Assembly (NCBI GenBank): GCA_030432315.1
Contig: JAUIHM010000015.1
Coordinates: 1 to 47,127, forward strand
Length of the DNA: 47,127 bases
Source of the DNA: Alphaproteobacteria bacterium
Lineage (GTDB): Bacteria; Pseudomonadota; Alphaproteobacteria; Rhodobacterales; Rhodobacteraceae
Reading direction: 5' to 3'
This document shows, one piece after another, positions 33,013 through 42,139 of this stretch (position 1 is its first letter; each line of letters starts with the position of its first letter). A program made the translations under genes and the position numbers. Below the pieces are notes generated by a model. It was given only the letters and a program-made list of their open reading frames with translations. It was not told the origin of the DNA and made no database searches.

Positions 33013-33474
33013 TCAGTCCTCTGCAATATCCTCATGCCAGAGCGCGAGGTTGCCGGGCACGGCGAGGAACCGCCGCATCGCATCCTTGCAGCCCTCATCG
33101 TCCATCAGCACCACCTCGACCCCGCGTTCCCGCAGGAACGGCATGTTGCCCTCGAAATTCTCCGCTTCGCCGACCACGACACGCGGAACGCCGAACTGGA
33201 TGATGGTTCCGGTGCACATCATGCAGGGGCTGAGCGTGGTATAGAGCACCGTGTCGCTGTAGGTCTTCTGCCGGCCCGCCTTGCGGAAACAGTCCATCTC
33301 ACCGTGGGCAATCGGATCGCCCTGCTGCACCCGCTGGTTGTGGCCACGGCCAATGATCTCGCCGCCGCGCACCAGCACCGCGCCAATCGGAAGGCCGCCG
33401 TCGGCCATGCCCTTCTCCGCCTCGGCCAGCGCCTCCGCCAGAAAATAGCGGTCGTCCTTCAACTCATCCGTCAT
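33013..33474 (-). CDS. Cytosine deaminase-like nucleoside/base deaminase (CDA fold)
   Basis: A 153-aa zinc deaminase of the yeast-type (FCY1-like) group. The zinc and catalytic motif HGEMD (HxE) and the second motif SPCMMC (PCxxC) are intact, and GGLPIGAVLVRGGEIIGRGH is typical. The C-terminal NLALWHEDIAED matches the lid of this subgroup. It would convert cytosine to uracil. This is not the amidohydrolase-type CodA of E. coli, so the symbol codA is not used. It is upstream of and adjacent to the NCS1 permease gene, supporting cytosine as substrate. Confidence 0.88.
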   Translation of the reverse strand: MTDELKDDRYFLAEALAEAEKGMADGGLPIGAVLVRGGEIIGRGHNQRVQQGDPIAHGEMDCFRKAGRQKTYSDTVLYTTLSPCMMCTGTIIQFGVPRVVVGEAENFEGNMPFLRERGVEVVLMDDEGCKDAMRRFLAVPGNLALWHEDIAED

Positions 33475-33674
33475 CTGATCCCCCGTTCCGCTGGCCCGGT
33501 CCGCGGAAGAACTGCGCCCGATGGACGGCAGTCCACTCCCAACCGGCTAGCGTCACGCAGGAAATCCGGCAAGCACCGCGCCGTCAATCCCCCGCCGTGC
33601 CGTGAAAATCTCCGCGAGTCGAATGAGTTTTGACCAGCCCGCCGCAAACTGCGCAAATGCGCGGCAGCCGGAAA

Positions 33675-34868
33675 TCACCCCGGCGCCGCACCCGACCAGG
33701 TGATCCGGTAGAGCGCCCCCGCATGGTCATCCGACACCAGCAGCGACCCGTCGGGCAGTTCGGCCACATCCACCGGCCGCCCCAGATACCCGCCATTCGC
33801 GTCAATCCAACCCTCGGCGAACGGCACCATCGTCGCCGCTCCGGCCGCATCGAAGGTCGTCACCATCACCCGCGCGCCCACCGGTTCCGACCGGTCCCAG
33901 GACCCGTGCTGCGCCGAAAAGATCGCGTGGGTGTATTCCTCGGGAAACATCGTGCCTTCGTAAAACACCATCCCCAGATCCGCCGCATGGGCCACCGTCT
34001 CCACCACCGGGAACACCGCATCCGCCGGCGGCTGCGAACCGAGATACGCCTCCGTCCTCGTGTCCCCGCCGCCATACCAGGGAAAACCGAAATGCTGCCC
34101 CGACGCCGTCGCCCGGTTCAGCTCCCCCGGCGGAATGTCGTCGCCCATCCCGTCGACCTGGTTGTCGGTGAACCAAAGATCGCCGGTGACGGGATGAAAG
34201 TCATGCCCGACCGAATTGCGCAGCCCCCGGACATAAACCTCCCGGCCGCTTCCGTCCCGGTTCAGGGCGATGATCCCGCCAACACCCTGCTCCTCGTAAA
34301 GTTCCAGCTTGTCCGCCGGCGGCACGTTATACGGCTGCCCGAGCGAGACATAAATCCGGTCGTCCGGCCCAACCTTGCAGACATGCCTCCCGTGCGACGA
34401 GGATTCCTCTCCAGGGGGCATCAACTCCCCCTCGGGCGCCACAATCTCCGCACGGGTTTCCTGCGCCGCCGGATAGGCGGTGATCCGGTTGAGTTCCACC
34501 ACATAGGCGGTCCCGTCAGCGGCAAAACACACGCCGTTCGGCAGCTTCCTCGCCGCTCCCGGCGCAAATTCCCCGACACTGTCGGCAATCCCGTCTCCGT
34601 CGCTGTCCTCCACCGCCCAAACCTCGGCCCTGCGGCTTCCGACCAGCACCAATCCCCCGTCAGGACTGACCGCAATCTGCCGCGCCCCGGGCACCAGCGC
34701 ATAAAGGTCGATCTCAAACCCCTCCGGCAGCGCAATGCCCTGCAGCACCTGGCGAATCTCCTCCGCTTTCGCTCCACCCTGATCGACCGCGCCGCTCACC
34801 TGCGCCGCCCCCGGCCCGGCCATTCCGGCCAGCGCCGCCACCACAATGCCGCATGTCAGTCGCGTCAT
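33675..34868 (-). CDS. Secreted PQQ-dependent sugar dehydrogenase-like protein (soluble GDH beta-propeller)
   Basis: A 397-aa exported protein. The signal peptide is MTRLTCGIVVAALAGMAGPG and then AAQ. The mature chain has the six-bladed propeller features of the soluble glucose/sorbosone dehydrogenase family: LPEGFEIDLYALVPGARQIA, SHGRHVCKVGPDDRIYVSLG (family His), GLRNSVGHDFHP, GDLWFTDNQVDGMGDD, and SQHGSWDRS. The substrate cannot be stated, and some family members do not use PQQ. It is divergent from the NACHT gene, with 138 bp between. It stands alone on this strand; the cytosine unit begins 200 bp downstream. Confidence 0.85.
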   Translation of the reverse strand: MTRLTCGIVVAALAGMAGPGAAQVSGAVDQGGAKAEEIRQVLQGIALPEGFEIDLYALVPGARQIAVSPDGGLVLVGSRRAEVWAVEDSDGDGIADSVGEFAPGAARKLPNGVCFAADGTAYVVELNRITAYPAAQETRAEIVAPEGELMPPGEESSSHGRHVCKVGPDDRIYVSLGQPYNVPPADKLELYEEQGVGGIIALNRDGSGREVYVRGLRNSVGHDFHPVTGDLWFTDNQVDGMGDDIPPGELNRATASGQHFGFPWYGGGDTRTEAYLGSQPPADAVFPVVETVAHAADLGMVFYEGTMFPEEYTHAIFSAQHGSWDRSEPVGARVMVTTFDAAGAATMVPFAEGWIDANGGYLGRPVDVAELPDGSLLVSDDHAGALYRITWSGAAPG

Positions 34869-35006
34869 ACGTCAGTCTCCCCATGATCCGCCCCCAGCCT
34901 ACACCGCAGCGGACCCGGCCGGGCTGACAATTGCGCGAACGGCAAATCCGCGCTCGCAACCGGAGCGTATGCTGCATATCCTGCATCGAAACTGACGGGA
35001 GCATGC

Positions 35007-38000
35007 ATGGCGGTCTACTTCCAGGAACCCGACGGATCCCGCGACTGGCGCAGCATCGTCGAAGGACTGGTCCTCGCCGGGGCGGACGGCATCACCCTCA
35101 ATGCAACCGGCGCCTATGACCGGATCAGGGCCACCATCGCCGGATCCCGCGCCGAACCGGATACCGACGAACGCGCCGGAATCTGGCTGCGCGTCACCGT
35201 CCTCACTGCCGTTTTCGACCTGCTCGGCGACCCGGCGCTGGAAAGCCCACACGACACCGCCGCAAGATCGGCGGCGGTCAAGTCCTTCGTCGCCGAAGCG
35301 CTCAACCTCAGCGGCTTCGACGAACTCACCCGCGAAACGGCCCTCAGCCCCGACACCGCGTGCCCCGCCCGCGCGGTCGCGGCCGCACTGCCCCGGTTCC
35401 TGCGCGACGCCGCCCCCCGGCACCGGCTGTCGGATGCCGCCCTCGCGGCTGCCTTCGCCGCACGGCTGCGTGCCGCCTCCGCCCGTGTCTTCGCCCGGGA
35501 TCCGGACTTCTACGCCCCGCTCGACGCCGCACTCGACAGCAACTTCACCCGCGGACGCACCCGCGACCTCGCCTGGGCGCGCCACGCCAACCGGGTGCAG
35601 GACATGTATCTCAGGGAACCGGTCTTTTCCCTCGACGACAGCGCGGAAACTCCGCTCGCCGCCACCTATCATCCGCTGCGCTGCCACTGGCACGAGCCGA
35701 TCGAAACTGGCGACGACGAAGACCATTTCGGCCGCTACATGGACCTGCCGCAGAAATACGCGGCCCATGTCGCCGACCTGCACGAAACCCTGAACCGCTG
35801 GATCGCCGCCACCCCGCGCAAGGACACGGTGCGCCTCGTCACCGGCGGACCGGGCAGCGGCAAGTCCTCGTTCTCCCGCGCGTTCGCCAGCGGCATCATC
35901 GCCCGCGGCAGCCATCGTCTGCTCTACATCAAACTCCAGGCCCTGCCGCCGGGCGACGACCTGCAGGACCGGATCGGCCGCTACCTGCAGCAGAACGACC
36001 GGGACTTTCCCGAAAACCCGCTGGACTGGCCGGCGGCGGACCAGCCGCTGCTGGTGATTTTCGACGGACTCGACGAACTCAGCCATGACGAGGACCGCGC
36101 CCGCGACCACACGCGCCGGTTCATCGCCTCGGTCCGCGCCCTGCTGTCGGCGCTCAACACCACATGGCCGGACGCCCGCGCGCTGGTCCTCGGGCGCGAC
36201 GCCGCCGCCGCCGCGGCCCTGCGCGAACTGACGCTGCCGCTCGGATCGCTGATCCATGTGGCGCCGCTGACGCCGCTCGGCGCGGATTACCTCGCCCGGC
36301 CGAAGACCACCCATGACCCGGGCGGCCTCGCCGGACTCGACGAACGCCCCGCGTTCTGGCAGCGCTCGGCGCGGGCCCGCAGACTGCCGGACGATCCGGT
36401 CCCCGAAGCGGTAACCGACCCCCGCATGGGCGAACTCAACGCCGAACCGCTGCTGCTGCACCTGCTGATCCAGACCGGTTATACCGACGGGCGCTGGCAG
36501 TCGGCGGCGGAAAACCACAACCGCATCTATCATGAGATCTTCAGCCGGATCTTCGAACGCGACCGCAGGGAGGAAAAAGCCCCTTCCATCGGCAAACAGG
36601 ACTTTTTTGCCCTGATCGAATGCCTCGGTCTCGCCGCCTGGCGCGGCAACGGCCGCAATGCCTCCGAAGCGGACTTCGAGGCCGTCAAGGCGCTGCACTG
36701 CACCCCGGCACAGCGCACGGCCTTCACCGACCGTCCGGAAACCGCACTCGCCGGCATCGCCGTCCAGTTCCACACCAGGCCGGACCTGCGCGACCGCGGC
36801 TTTGAGTTCACCCACAAGAGCTTTGGCGAATACCTGGCCGCCCGCGCCCTGATCCGCGCCGGTCTTAACGCGGCCGAGGACCTCACAGAAGGCCGCCGCC
36901 CCCGCCGACCGGAAGAAGTCGCGCTCGACTGGACCCGGCTGATCGGCGCCGCCGACCTCTCCGAAGACATCGTCCGGTTTCTCAGGGCGGAGGCTGCCCT
37001 GATGCCGCCGGAACGGGCGGTCACCGCCCTGCGCCCGCTGGCGGAACTTGTGGCATGGGTGCTGGAAAACGGCATGCCCGCCCACCATGCCGGCGATGCC
37101 GGCACCAGTTACCGCGACATCGAAACCGCCCAGCGCTGCGCCGAAGGCGCGCTTCTCGCCACCGTTGACGCCCTGACCCGCCAGGCCCGGCTGGCCCTCG
37201 GCCCGGACGATCCGCTGCGCTGGCCGGTGAACTTCGGCCTCTACCACGCAGCCGACCCCAACGGAGTCGCGAAGATTTTCCACCGGCTGCACATTCCGCA
37301 CGGTTCACCGCTGCAGGCGTCGCTCGGCTGCATGGACCTCTCCCATGCCATCCTGACCAACACAACCCTGACCCGCCCGGACGAAACCGCGCCGCTGCCG
37401 ACCCGCACCAATGCGCTCTGGTCCAACCTCACCGGAACCTTCCCGACCCTGTTCACCAACCCGCTCGCAGGGGTATTGAATATCGGTATGCAGATTCTGG
37501 TCAGCGGCAGCGCCGCGCTCGCCCATCGCCTCGCCAGGGTCTCGGGTCCGGTTTTCGACGGTGCGCAGATGGACGGCATCAACCTCAGGAGCAGCCACCT
37601 GATGCTTGGAAGTTTCGTCGACGCGAGGATGACCAAAGCCGACCTTTCCGACTGCGTGCTGAGCGGCGCGAACCTCTCCAATGCACGCCTTCAGGGCGCC
37701 CGGTTCGGCAACGGCACGGCAATCGGCTGCAGCTTCGTCGGCACCCGTCTCGACGGCTGCGACTTTCGCACCACCAATCTCGACAGCAGCAACCTGACCG
37801 GTGCCTCCCTCCGGGATGCGGACCTTCGCAAGGCGCGCAGTGTCAAACCCGGCATGCTCGCCCAGGCCTTCGGCGTCAGATCCGGCGGCGGCAAAACAAA
37901 ACTGCCCGAAGGCATCGACCCACCCGACCACTGGTACACCGCCCGGCCGCAGACCATCGACACCCGGGAGGCATCGGATCTCTATGAGGCCGCCTACCAG

Positions 38001-38033
38001 GACTGGCTGAAAACCCTCACCGTACCGGATTAA
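35007..38033 (+). CDS. NACHT-domain NTPase with C-terminal pentapeptide repeats
   Basis: A 1008-aa protein. Residues 1-265 form an unassigned N-terminal domain. A NACHT module follows: Walker A VTGGPGSGKSSFS (278-290), Walker B LLVIFDGLDELSHDEDR (348-364, with the GLDE typical of NACHT), and a winged-helix/helical part ending in FTHKSFGEYLAAR (601-613), a signature seen after many bacterial NACHT domains. A helical region covers about 640-760. Pentapeptide repeats then run from about 847 to 945, for example DLSDCVLSGANLSNARLQGA. Such STAND NTPases often act as pathogen sensors, but no effector enzyme domain or defence genes are evident here. GGGAG just upstream supports the ATG at 35007. Base composition resembles its neighbours. 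Confidence 0.85.
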   Translation: MAVYFQEPDGSRDWRSIVEGLVLAGADGITLNATGAYDRIRATIAGSRAEPDTDERAGIWLRVTVLTAVFDLLGDPALESPHDTAARSAAVKSFVAEALNLSGFDELTRETALSPDTACPARAVAAALPRFLRDAAPRHRLSDAALAAAFAARLRAASARVFARDPDFYAPLDAALDSNFTRGRTRDLAWARHANRVQDMYLREPVFSLDDSAETPLAATYHPLRCHWHEPIETGDDEDHFGRYMDLPQKYAAHVADLHETLNRWIAATPRKDTVRLVTGGPGSGKSSFSRAFASGIIARGSHRLLYIKLQALPPGDDLQDRIGRYLQQNDRDFPENPLDWPAADQPLLVIFDGLDELSHDEDRARDHTRRFIASVRALLSALNTTWPDARALVLGRDAAAAAALRELTLPLGSLIHVAPLTPLGADYLARPKTTHDPGGLAGLDERPAFWQRSARARRLPDDPVPEAVTDPRMGELNAEPLLLHLLIQTGYTDGRWQSAAENHNRIYHEIFSRIFERDRREEKAPSIGKQDFFALIECLGLAAWRGNGRNASEADFEAVKALHCTPAQRTAFTDRPETALAGIAVQFHTRPDLRDRGFEFTHKSFGEYLAARALIRAGLNAAEDLTEGRRPRRPEEVALDWTRLIGAADLSEDIVRFLRAEAALMPPERAVTALRPLAELVAWVLENGMPAHHAGDAGTSYRDIETAQRCAEGALLATVDALTRQARLALGPDDPLRWPVNFGLYHAADPNGVAKIFHRLHIPHGSPLQASLGCMDLSHAILTNTTLTRPDETAPLPTRTNALWSNLTGTFPTLFTNPLAGVLNIGMQILVSGSAALAHRLARVSGPVFDGAQMDGINLRSSHLMLGSFVDARMTKADLSDCVLSGANLSNARLQGARFGNGTAIGCSFVGTRLDGCDFRTTNLDSSNLTGASLRDADLRKARSVKPGMLAQAFGVRSGGGKTKLPEGIDPPDHWYTARPQTIDTREASDLYEAAYQDWLKTLTVPD

Positions 38034-38059
38034 CCTTTTCGCCGAACCTGGAAATCATC

Positions 38060-38103
38060 GGTATCACCCGGGTACCGGAAGGGTATCGAAAGGGTATCCG
38101 TCT
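38060..38103 (+). repeat. Four tandem 11-bp GGTAYC units upstream of alaC-hom
   Basis: Units start at 38060, 38071, 38082 and 38093: GGTATCACCCG, GGTACCGGAAG, GGTATCGAAAG and GGTATCCGTCT. The hexamer GGTAYC is conserved in all four, the remaining five bases vary, and the period is exactly 11 nt. The array begins 27 nt after the NACHT gene stop and its last hexamer ends 90 nt before the alaC ATG. The same four-unit design on the coding strand of pheT lies at 3103-3146. The two loci share a matching downstream segment, including CCTTTT at the same offset. Confidence 0.75.
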
Positions 38104-38122
38104 GCCACCCGGTTAACGGACC

Positions 38123-38153
38123 TTTTGCCTTCCGCCGTGCATGGCTGTAAGCA
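38123..38153 (+). promoter_or_regulatory. Candidate alaC-hom promoter downstream of the 11-bp repeat array
   Basis: TTGCCT (38125-38130) and TAAGCA (38148-38153) are 17 nt apart, a reasonable sigma70-type pair about 35 nt before the alaC ATG. An alternative pairing in register with the pheT locus is TTTTGC (38123-38128) and TGTAAG (38146-38151), also 17 nt apart. CCTTTT (38121-38126) sits at the same offset from the repeat array as in front of pheT. Confidence 0.45.
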
Positions 38154-38188
38154 GGCGCGATTCCCCGTGACCCAAACCGGTTTATGCA

Positions 38189-39427
38189 ATGCCCGAAGAA
38201 TTCTACCGCATCAAACGCCTGCCCCCCTACGTGTTCGCCGAGGTCAACCGGCTCAAGGCCCAATACCGCGCAGCGGGCATGGACATCATCGACTTCGGCA
38301 TGGGCAATCCGGACATGGACACCCCCAGACATATCGTTGAAAAGCTTGTGGAAACCGTCCGCAGGCCCCGCACGCACCGCTATTCCTCCTCCAAGGGAAT
38401 CCCAGGTCTGCGCCGGGCCCAGGCCGGCTATTACGCCCGCCGGTTCGGCGTTGATCTGGACCCGGAAACCGAGGTCATCGCCACGCTCGGTTCCAAGGAA
38501 GGCCTCGCCAACCTCGCCATGGCCATCACCGCGCCGGGCGACGTGATGCTGGTGCCCAACCCGTCCTATCCGATCCATCCCTACGGCTTCATGATCGCCG
38601 GCGGCACTCTGCGCCACGTCCCCACCCTGCACGACGGAAAGTTCAATCCTGACGAATACTTACGGGCCCTTTCTCGCGCGGTGATCCACTCTGTCCCCAA
38701 GCCCGTCGCCCTCGTCGTCTCCTTCCCGTCCAATCCAACAGCGCAGCTTTGCGACCTGAACTTCTACGAAGAACTCATTGCGTTCGCAAAGAAAAATGAG
38801 CTTTGGGTTCTGTCGGATCTCGCCTATGCCGAGATCTACTTCGACGACAACCCGCCCCCGTCGATCCTCCAGGTCAGGGGCGCCAAGGATATCGCTGTAG
38901 AATTCACATCTCTTTCAAAGACTTACGCCATGCCAGGCTGGCGGATGGGCTTTGCCGTCGGCAACCGGCGCCTCGTCGACGCCCTGACCCGGATCAAATC
39001 CTACCTCGACTACGGCGCCTTCACTCCGGTGCAGGTCGCCGCCGCCGCCGCCCTCAACGGCCCCGATGACTGCATCGCCGAAATCCGCCGGACCTACAAA
39101 AGCCGCCGCGACGTTCTGGTCGATTCCATGGGCCGCGCCGGCTGGGACATTCCGCCACCGCCGGCAACCATGTTCGCCTGGGCCCCGGTTCCGGAGCCGT
39201 ATCGCGAGATCGGATCCATGGGATTTTCCAAGGTGTTGCTGCGCGAAGCTGAAGTCGCCGTCGCGCCCGGAATCGGCTTTGGCGAATATGGCGAAGGCTA
39301 CGTCCGCCTCGGCCTCGTCGAAAACGAACACCGCATCCGTCAGGCCGCGCGCGGTGTGCGCAAGGTCATGGCAAACGCCGACCGGATCCTCGCCAGGGAA
39401 GCCGAAACCGCCACCGAAAACACCTGA
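38189..39427 (+). CDS. alaC: Alanine transaminase AlaC-like aminotransferase (class I/II)
   Basis: A 412-aa PLP enzyme that resembles E. coli AlaC closely in length and motifs: RIKRLPPYVFAEVNRLK, DIIDFGMGNPDMDTP, THRYSSSKGIPGLRRA, VLVPNPSYPIHPYG-like, and SFPSNPTAQ. The PLP lysine is Lys244 in TSLSKTYAMPGWR; Asp210 and Tyr213 (SDLAYA) contact the cofactor. Homologues in this group are often also labelled LL-diaminopimelate aminotransferase, so the exact amino donor is open. It would exchange pyruvate and glutamate with alanine and 2-oxoglutarate. hom follows after 14 bp, so they form an operon under the repeat-array promoter. Confidence 0.88.
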   Translation: MPEEFYRIKRLPPYVFAEVNRLKAQYRAAGMDIIDFGMGNPDMDTPRHIVEKLVETVRRPRTHRYSSSKGIPGLRRAQAGYYARRFGVDLDPETEVIATLGSKEGLANLAMAITAPGDVMLVPNPSYPIHPYGFMIAGGTLRHVPTLHDGKFNPDEYLRALSRAVIHSVPKPVALVVSFPSNPTAQLCDLNFYEELIAFAKKNELWVLSDLAYAEIYFDDNPPPSILQVRGAKDIAVEFTSLSKTYAMPGWRMGFAVGNRRLVDALTRIKSYLDYGAFTPVQVAAAAALNGPDDCIAEIRRTYKSRRDVLVDSMGRAGWDIPPPPATMFAWAPVPEPYREIGSMGFSKVLLREAEVAVAPGIGFGEYGEGYVRLGLVENEHRIRQAARGVRKVMANADRILAREAETATENT

Positions 39428-39441
39428 ACGGAGCTCACCTC

Positions 39442-40728
39442 ATGACAAACCCCCTACGCATCGGCATCGCGGGGCTGGGAACGGTTGGCGGCGGCGTGGT
39501 CAAAACCCTGCAGCGCAACGCCGCCCTGCTCGAAGCCCGCACCGGGCGTCCGCTGGTCATCACCGCCGTCTCCGCCCGCTCGCGCACGCGCGACCGCGGC
39601 ATCGACATTTCCGGTTTCGCCTGGGAGGACGACCCGGTGGCTTTGGCACGCCGCGACGATGTCGATCTGGTGGTCGAGGTCATGGGCGGGGAGAACGGAC
39701 CGGCAAAAGCGATTACGGAAACGGCACTAAAGTCAGGAAAACACGTTGTTTCCGCCAACAAGGCAATGCTCGCCCGACACGGGCATGCAATGGCCGGACT
39801 GGCCGAGCAAAGTGGCGTGGCCCTGCGCTTCGAAGCCGCGGTGGCTGGCGGGATTCCCGCCGTCAAGGCGCTGACCGAGGGACTTGCCGGCAATGAGATC
39901 ACCAGGGTGATGGGCGTTCTGAACGGCACCTGCAACTACATCCTGACGGAAATGGAACGGACCGGCGCAAGCTACGCCTCGGTTCTGGCCGACGCGCAGA
40001 AACTCGGTTACGCCGAAGCCGACCCGGCCTTCGATGTCGGCGGTTTCGATGCCGCCCAGAAACTCGCCCTGCTGGCGGCAACCGCCTTCGGCAGCCAGGT
40101 CGATTACGACGGGATCGAGATCGAGGGCATCGAGCGGGTCAATCTGGCGGATATCGAACATGCCGCCGAACTCGGCTACCGCATCAAACTGCTCGGCACC
40201 GCAAGCCGCGCGGATGGACTGCTTCACGCCCGTATGCAGCCCTGCCTCGTTCCCGCCAACTCGGAAATCGGCAAGCTTCAGGGCGTTACCAACATGGTCG
40301 CCTTCGAGGGCGACGCGGTCGGCCGGATCGTTCTCACCGGACCCGGTGCCGGCGAAGGCCCGACGGCATCGGCAATCATCGCCGACATCGCCGACATCGC
40401 CCGCGGTCTGGTCATTCCCGCCTTTGGCCGGCCGGCAAGTTCACTTGCCGCTTCGGTGCGCGCGACGACTTCGCCGATCGCCAGCTACTATCTGCGCTTT
40501 CTCGTCAACGACGCCCCCGGAGTTCTGGGCCGCGTCGCGACTGCACTGGCGGAACATTCGATTTCCATCAACCGCATGCGTCAGATCGAACATGACGGAG
40601 ATCAGGCGCCTGTTCTGATCGTGACGCACCGCACCAGCCGTACCGATCTCGACCGGGCTCTGGCCGAAATCTGGCGTCTCGACGTCTGTCGTGCGGAACC
40701 GGTCGCAATCCGTATCGAGGACGTCTGA
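39442..40728 (+). CDS. hom: Homoserine dehydrogenase
   Basis: A 428-aa enzyme that reduces aspartate semialdehyde to homoserine, the branch point to threonine and methionine. The NAD(P)-binding start is LRIGIAGLGTVGGGVVKTL. The catalytic domain has VSANKAMLARHG, the signature AAVAGGIPAVKALTEGLAGN, and GVLNGTCNYILTEME. A C-terminal ACT domain covers about 350-428 (YYLRFLVNDAPGVLGRVATA), normally the site of threonine feedback inhibition. Length is typical of monofunctional Hom. It follows alaC in one operon and ends at a convergent junction with a TRAP transporter gene. Confidence 0.97.
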   Translation: MTNPLRIGIAGLGTVGGGVVKTLQRNAALLEARTGRPLVITAVSARSRTRDRGIDISGFAWEDDPVALARRDDVDLVVEVMGGENGPAKAITETALKSGKHVVSANKAMLARHGHAMAGLAEQSGVALRFEAAVAGGIPAVKALTEGLAGNEITRVMGVLNGTCNYILTEMERTGASYASVLADAQKLGYAEADPAFDVGGFDAAQKLALLAATAFGSQVDYDGIEIEGIERVNLADIEHAAELGYRIKLLGTASRADGLLHARMQPCLVPANSEIGKLQGVTNMVAFEGDAVGRIVLTGPGAGEGPTASAIIADIADIARGLVIPAFGRPASSLAASVRATTSPIASYYLRFLVNDAPGVLGRVATALAEHSISINRMRQIEHDGDQAPVLIVTHRTSRTDLDRALAEIWRLDVCRAEPVAIRIEDV

Positions 40729-40745
40729 CCGCGGGTTCACCGCAA

Positions 40746-40781
40746 GGCATTGGCGTATCCGTGTCCGGATTCACCAATGCC
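40746..40781. terminator. Nested hairpin between hom and the TRAP genes
   Basis: GGCATTGG (40746-40753) pairs with CCAATGCC (40774-40781), and an inner ATCCG/CGGAT (40757-40761/40766-40770) closes a TGTC loop. The structure lies 17 bp after the hom stop in a convergent gap and could serve both strands. No T run is present. Confidence 0.5.
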
Positions 40782-40827
40782 TGTCGCGCCGAGCCGAGGC
40801 GGCCGAACCTGCCTGGTTTTTGGCACC

Positions 40828-42111
40828 CTATGGTCCCAGAAGGCCCGGCAGCGTCAGCGAAATGGCCGGAACAAAGGTCGTCAGGATCAGAGCCACCAGA
40901 ATCGCAAGATAGAACGGCCAGATGGTCCTGACCGCCCGTTCAATCGGCAGCTTGCCGATGGCGCAGCCGACAAACAGGCACGCGCCCACCGGCGGGGTGC
41001 AGAGCCCCAATCCGAGGTTCATCATCAGGACCATGCCGAACTGCAACGGATCCATGCCCAGTTCCCGTGCCACCGGCAGAAAGATCGGCGTGCAGATCAG
41101 TATCAGCGCCGCCATGTCCATGATCATGCCGAGGATGAGCAGAATTCCGTTGATCATCAACAGCAGCGCAATCGGATTTTCCGTGATCCCGGTCAGAAAC
41201 CCAACCATCCGCGCCGGCACCTGATAGAATGTCAGCATGTAGGCAAAAGCCGCCGCACAGGCGACAAGGATCATCACCATGGAGGTGGTGCGCACCGATC
41301 GGACCACGGCGATCTTGAAACTTTCCCACGTCAGCGCGCGATAGACGAGCACAGTCACGAGCAGTGCATAGATCGTACCGAAGGCGCCGGATTCCGTGAC
41401 GGTAAAGATGCCGCTCAGGACCCCGCCGACAATGATCACCGCCGTAAACAGCCCCGGCAGCGCGGCAACGAAATACATTGCCAGCATCTTCCAGCCGGGG
41501 AACCGCTCGGCGACATATCCACGACGTACGGCAATGAGATAGGCGGCTGCAGCGAGACAGACACACATCAAAACTCCGGGCACCACCCCGGCGAGGAACA
41601 GCCTGGAGATCGAAATGCCTCCTCCCGCCGCCACGGCGAACAGGATCATGTTGTGGCTGGGAGGGATCAGAATTCCGGCGATCGAAGAGGTCACCGTGAC
41701 GTTGACCGCATAGTCATCGTCGTACCCCTTTTCCTTCATGACCGGAATCAGGATCGAGCCGAGAGCGGAAATGTCCGCAACCGCCGAGCCGGAAATGCCG
41801 CCAAAAAGCATGGACGAAAAGACGTTGACGACCCCCAGCCCGCCACGGACGCTGCCCACTGCCGCCGAGGCGAACCGGACCAGCCGGACGGCGATACCGC
41901 CATGAAACATCAATTCGCCGGCAAATATGAAGAACGGAATTGCAAGCAGGGAAAAAACCGAAATGCCGGAAATGATCCGCTGCATGGCGACGAGCATCGG
42001 CAGCCCCTCGTACCAGAACGCCGTCATCGCCGCTATTCCCAGCGCGAAGGCGACGGGAACCCCCAGAATCACACCCGCACCAAACAGTGCCAAAAGAATC
42101 GCCAGCCCCAT
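40828..42111 (-). CDS. dctM: TRAP transporter large permease subunit (DctM)
   Basis: A 427-aa inner-membrane protein with about 12 helices, the substrate-translocating subunit of a tripartite ATP-independent periplasmic transporter. DctM features are LPMLVAMQRIISGISVFSLL, AIPFFIFAGELMFHGGIA, FGGISGSAVADISALGSILI, and IPPSHNMILFAVAAGGGIS, with a C-terminal GLGLCTPPVGACLFVGCA. Transport would be driven by an ion gradient. It is the last gene of a dctP-dctQ-dctM order on the minus strand and starts 28 bp after dctQ. It sits convergent to hom. Confidence 0.95.
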   Translation of the reverse strand: MGLAILLALFGAGVILGVPVAFALGIAAMTAFWYEGLPMLVAMQRIISGISVFSLLAIPFFIFAGELMFHGGIAVRLVRFASAAVGSVRGGLGVVNVFSSMLFGGISGSAVADISALGSILIPVMKEKGYDDDYAVNVTVTSSIAGILIPPSHNMILFAVAAGGGISISRLFLAGVVPGVLMCVCLAAAAYLIAVRRGYVAERFPGWKMLAMYFVAALPGLFTAVIIVGGVLSGIFTVTESGAFGTIYALLVTVLVYRALTWESFKIAVVRSVRTTSMVMILVACAAAFAYMLTFYQVPARMVGFLTGITENPIALLLMINGILLILGMIMDMAALILICTPIFLPVARELGMDPLQFGMVLMMNLGLGLCTPPVGACLFVGCAIGKLPIERAVRTIWPFYLAILVALILTTFVPAISLTLPGLLGP

Positions 42112-42139
42112 CAGTTAACTCCCAAGATCCGCACGCACG

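Noticed and set aside
31662-33203. 513-aa open frame antisense to the cytosine permease
   Set aside because: Same effect: the reverse complement of a membrane-protein gene gives a charged low-complexity product.
34899-37301. 800-aa open frame antisense to the NACHT gene
   Set aside because: Compositional shadow. The plus frame has Walker A, Walker B and pentapeptide repeats, while the minus product shows no domain.
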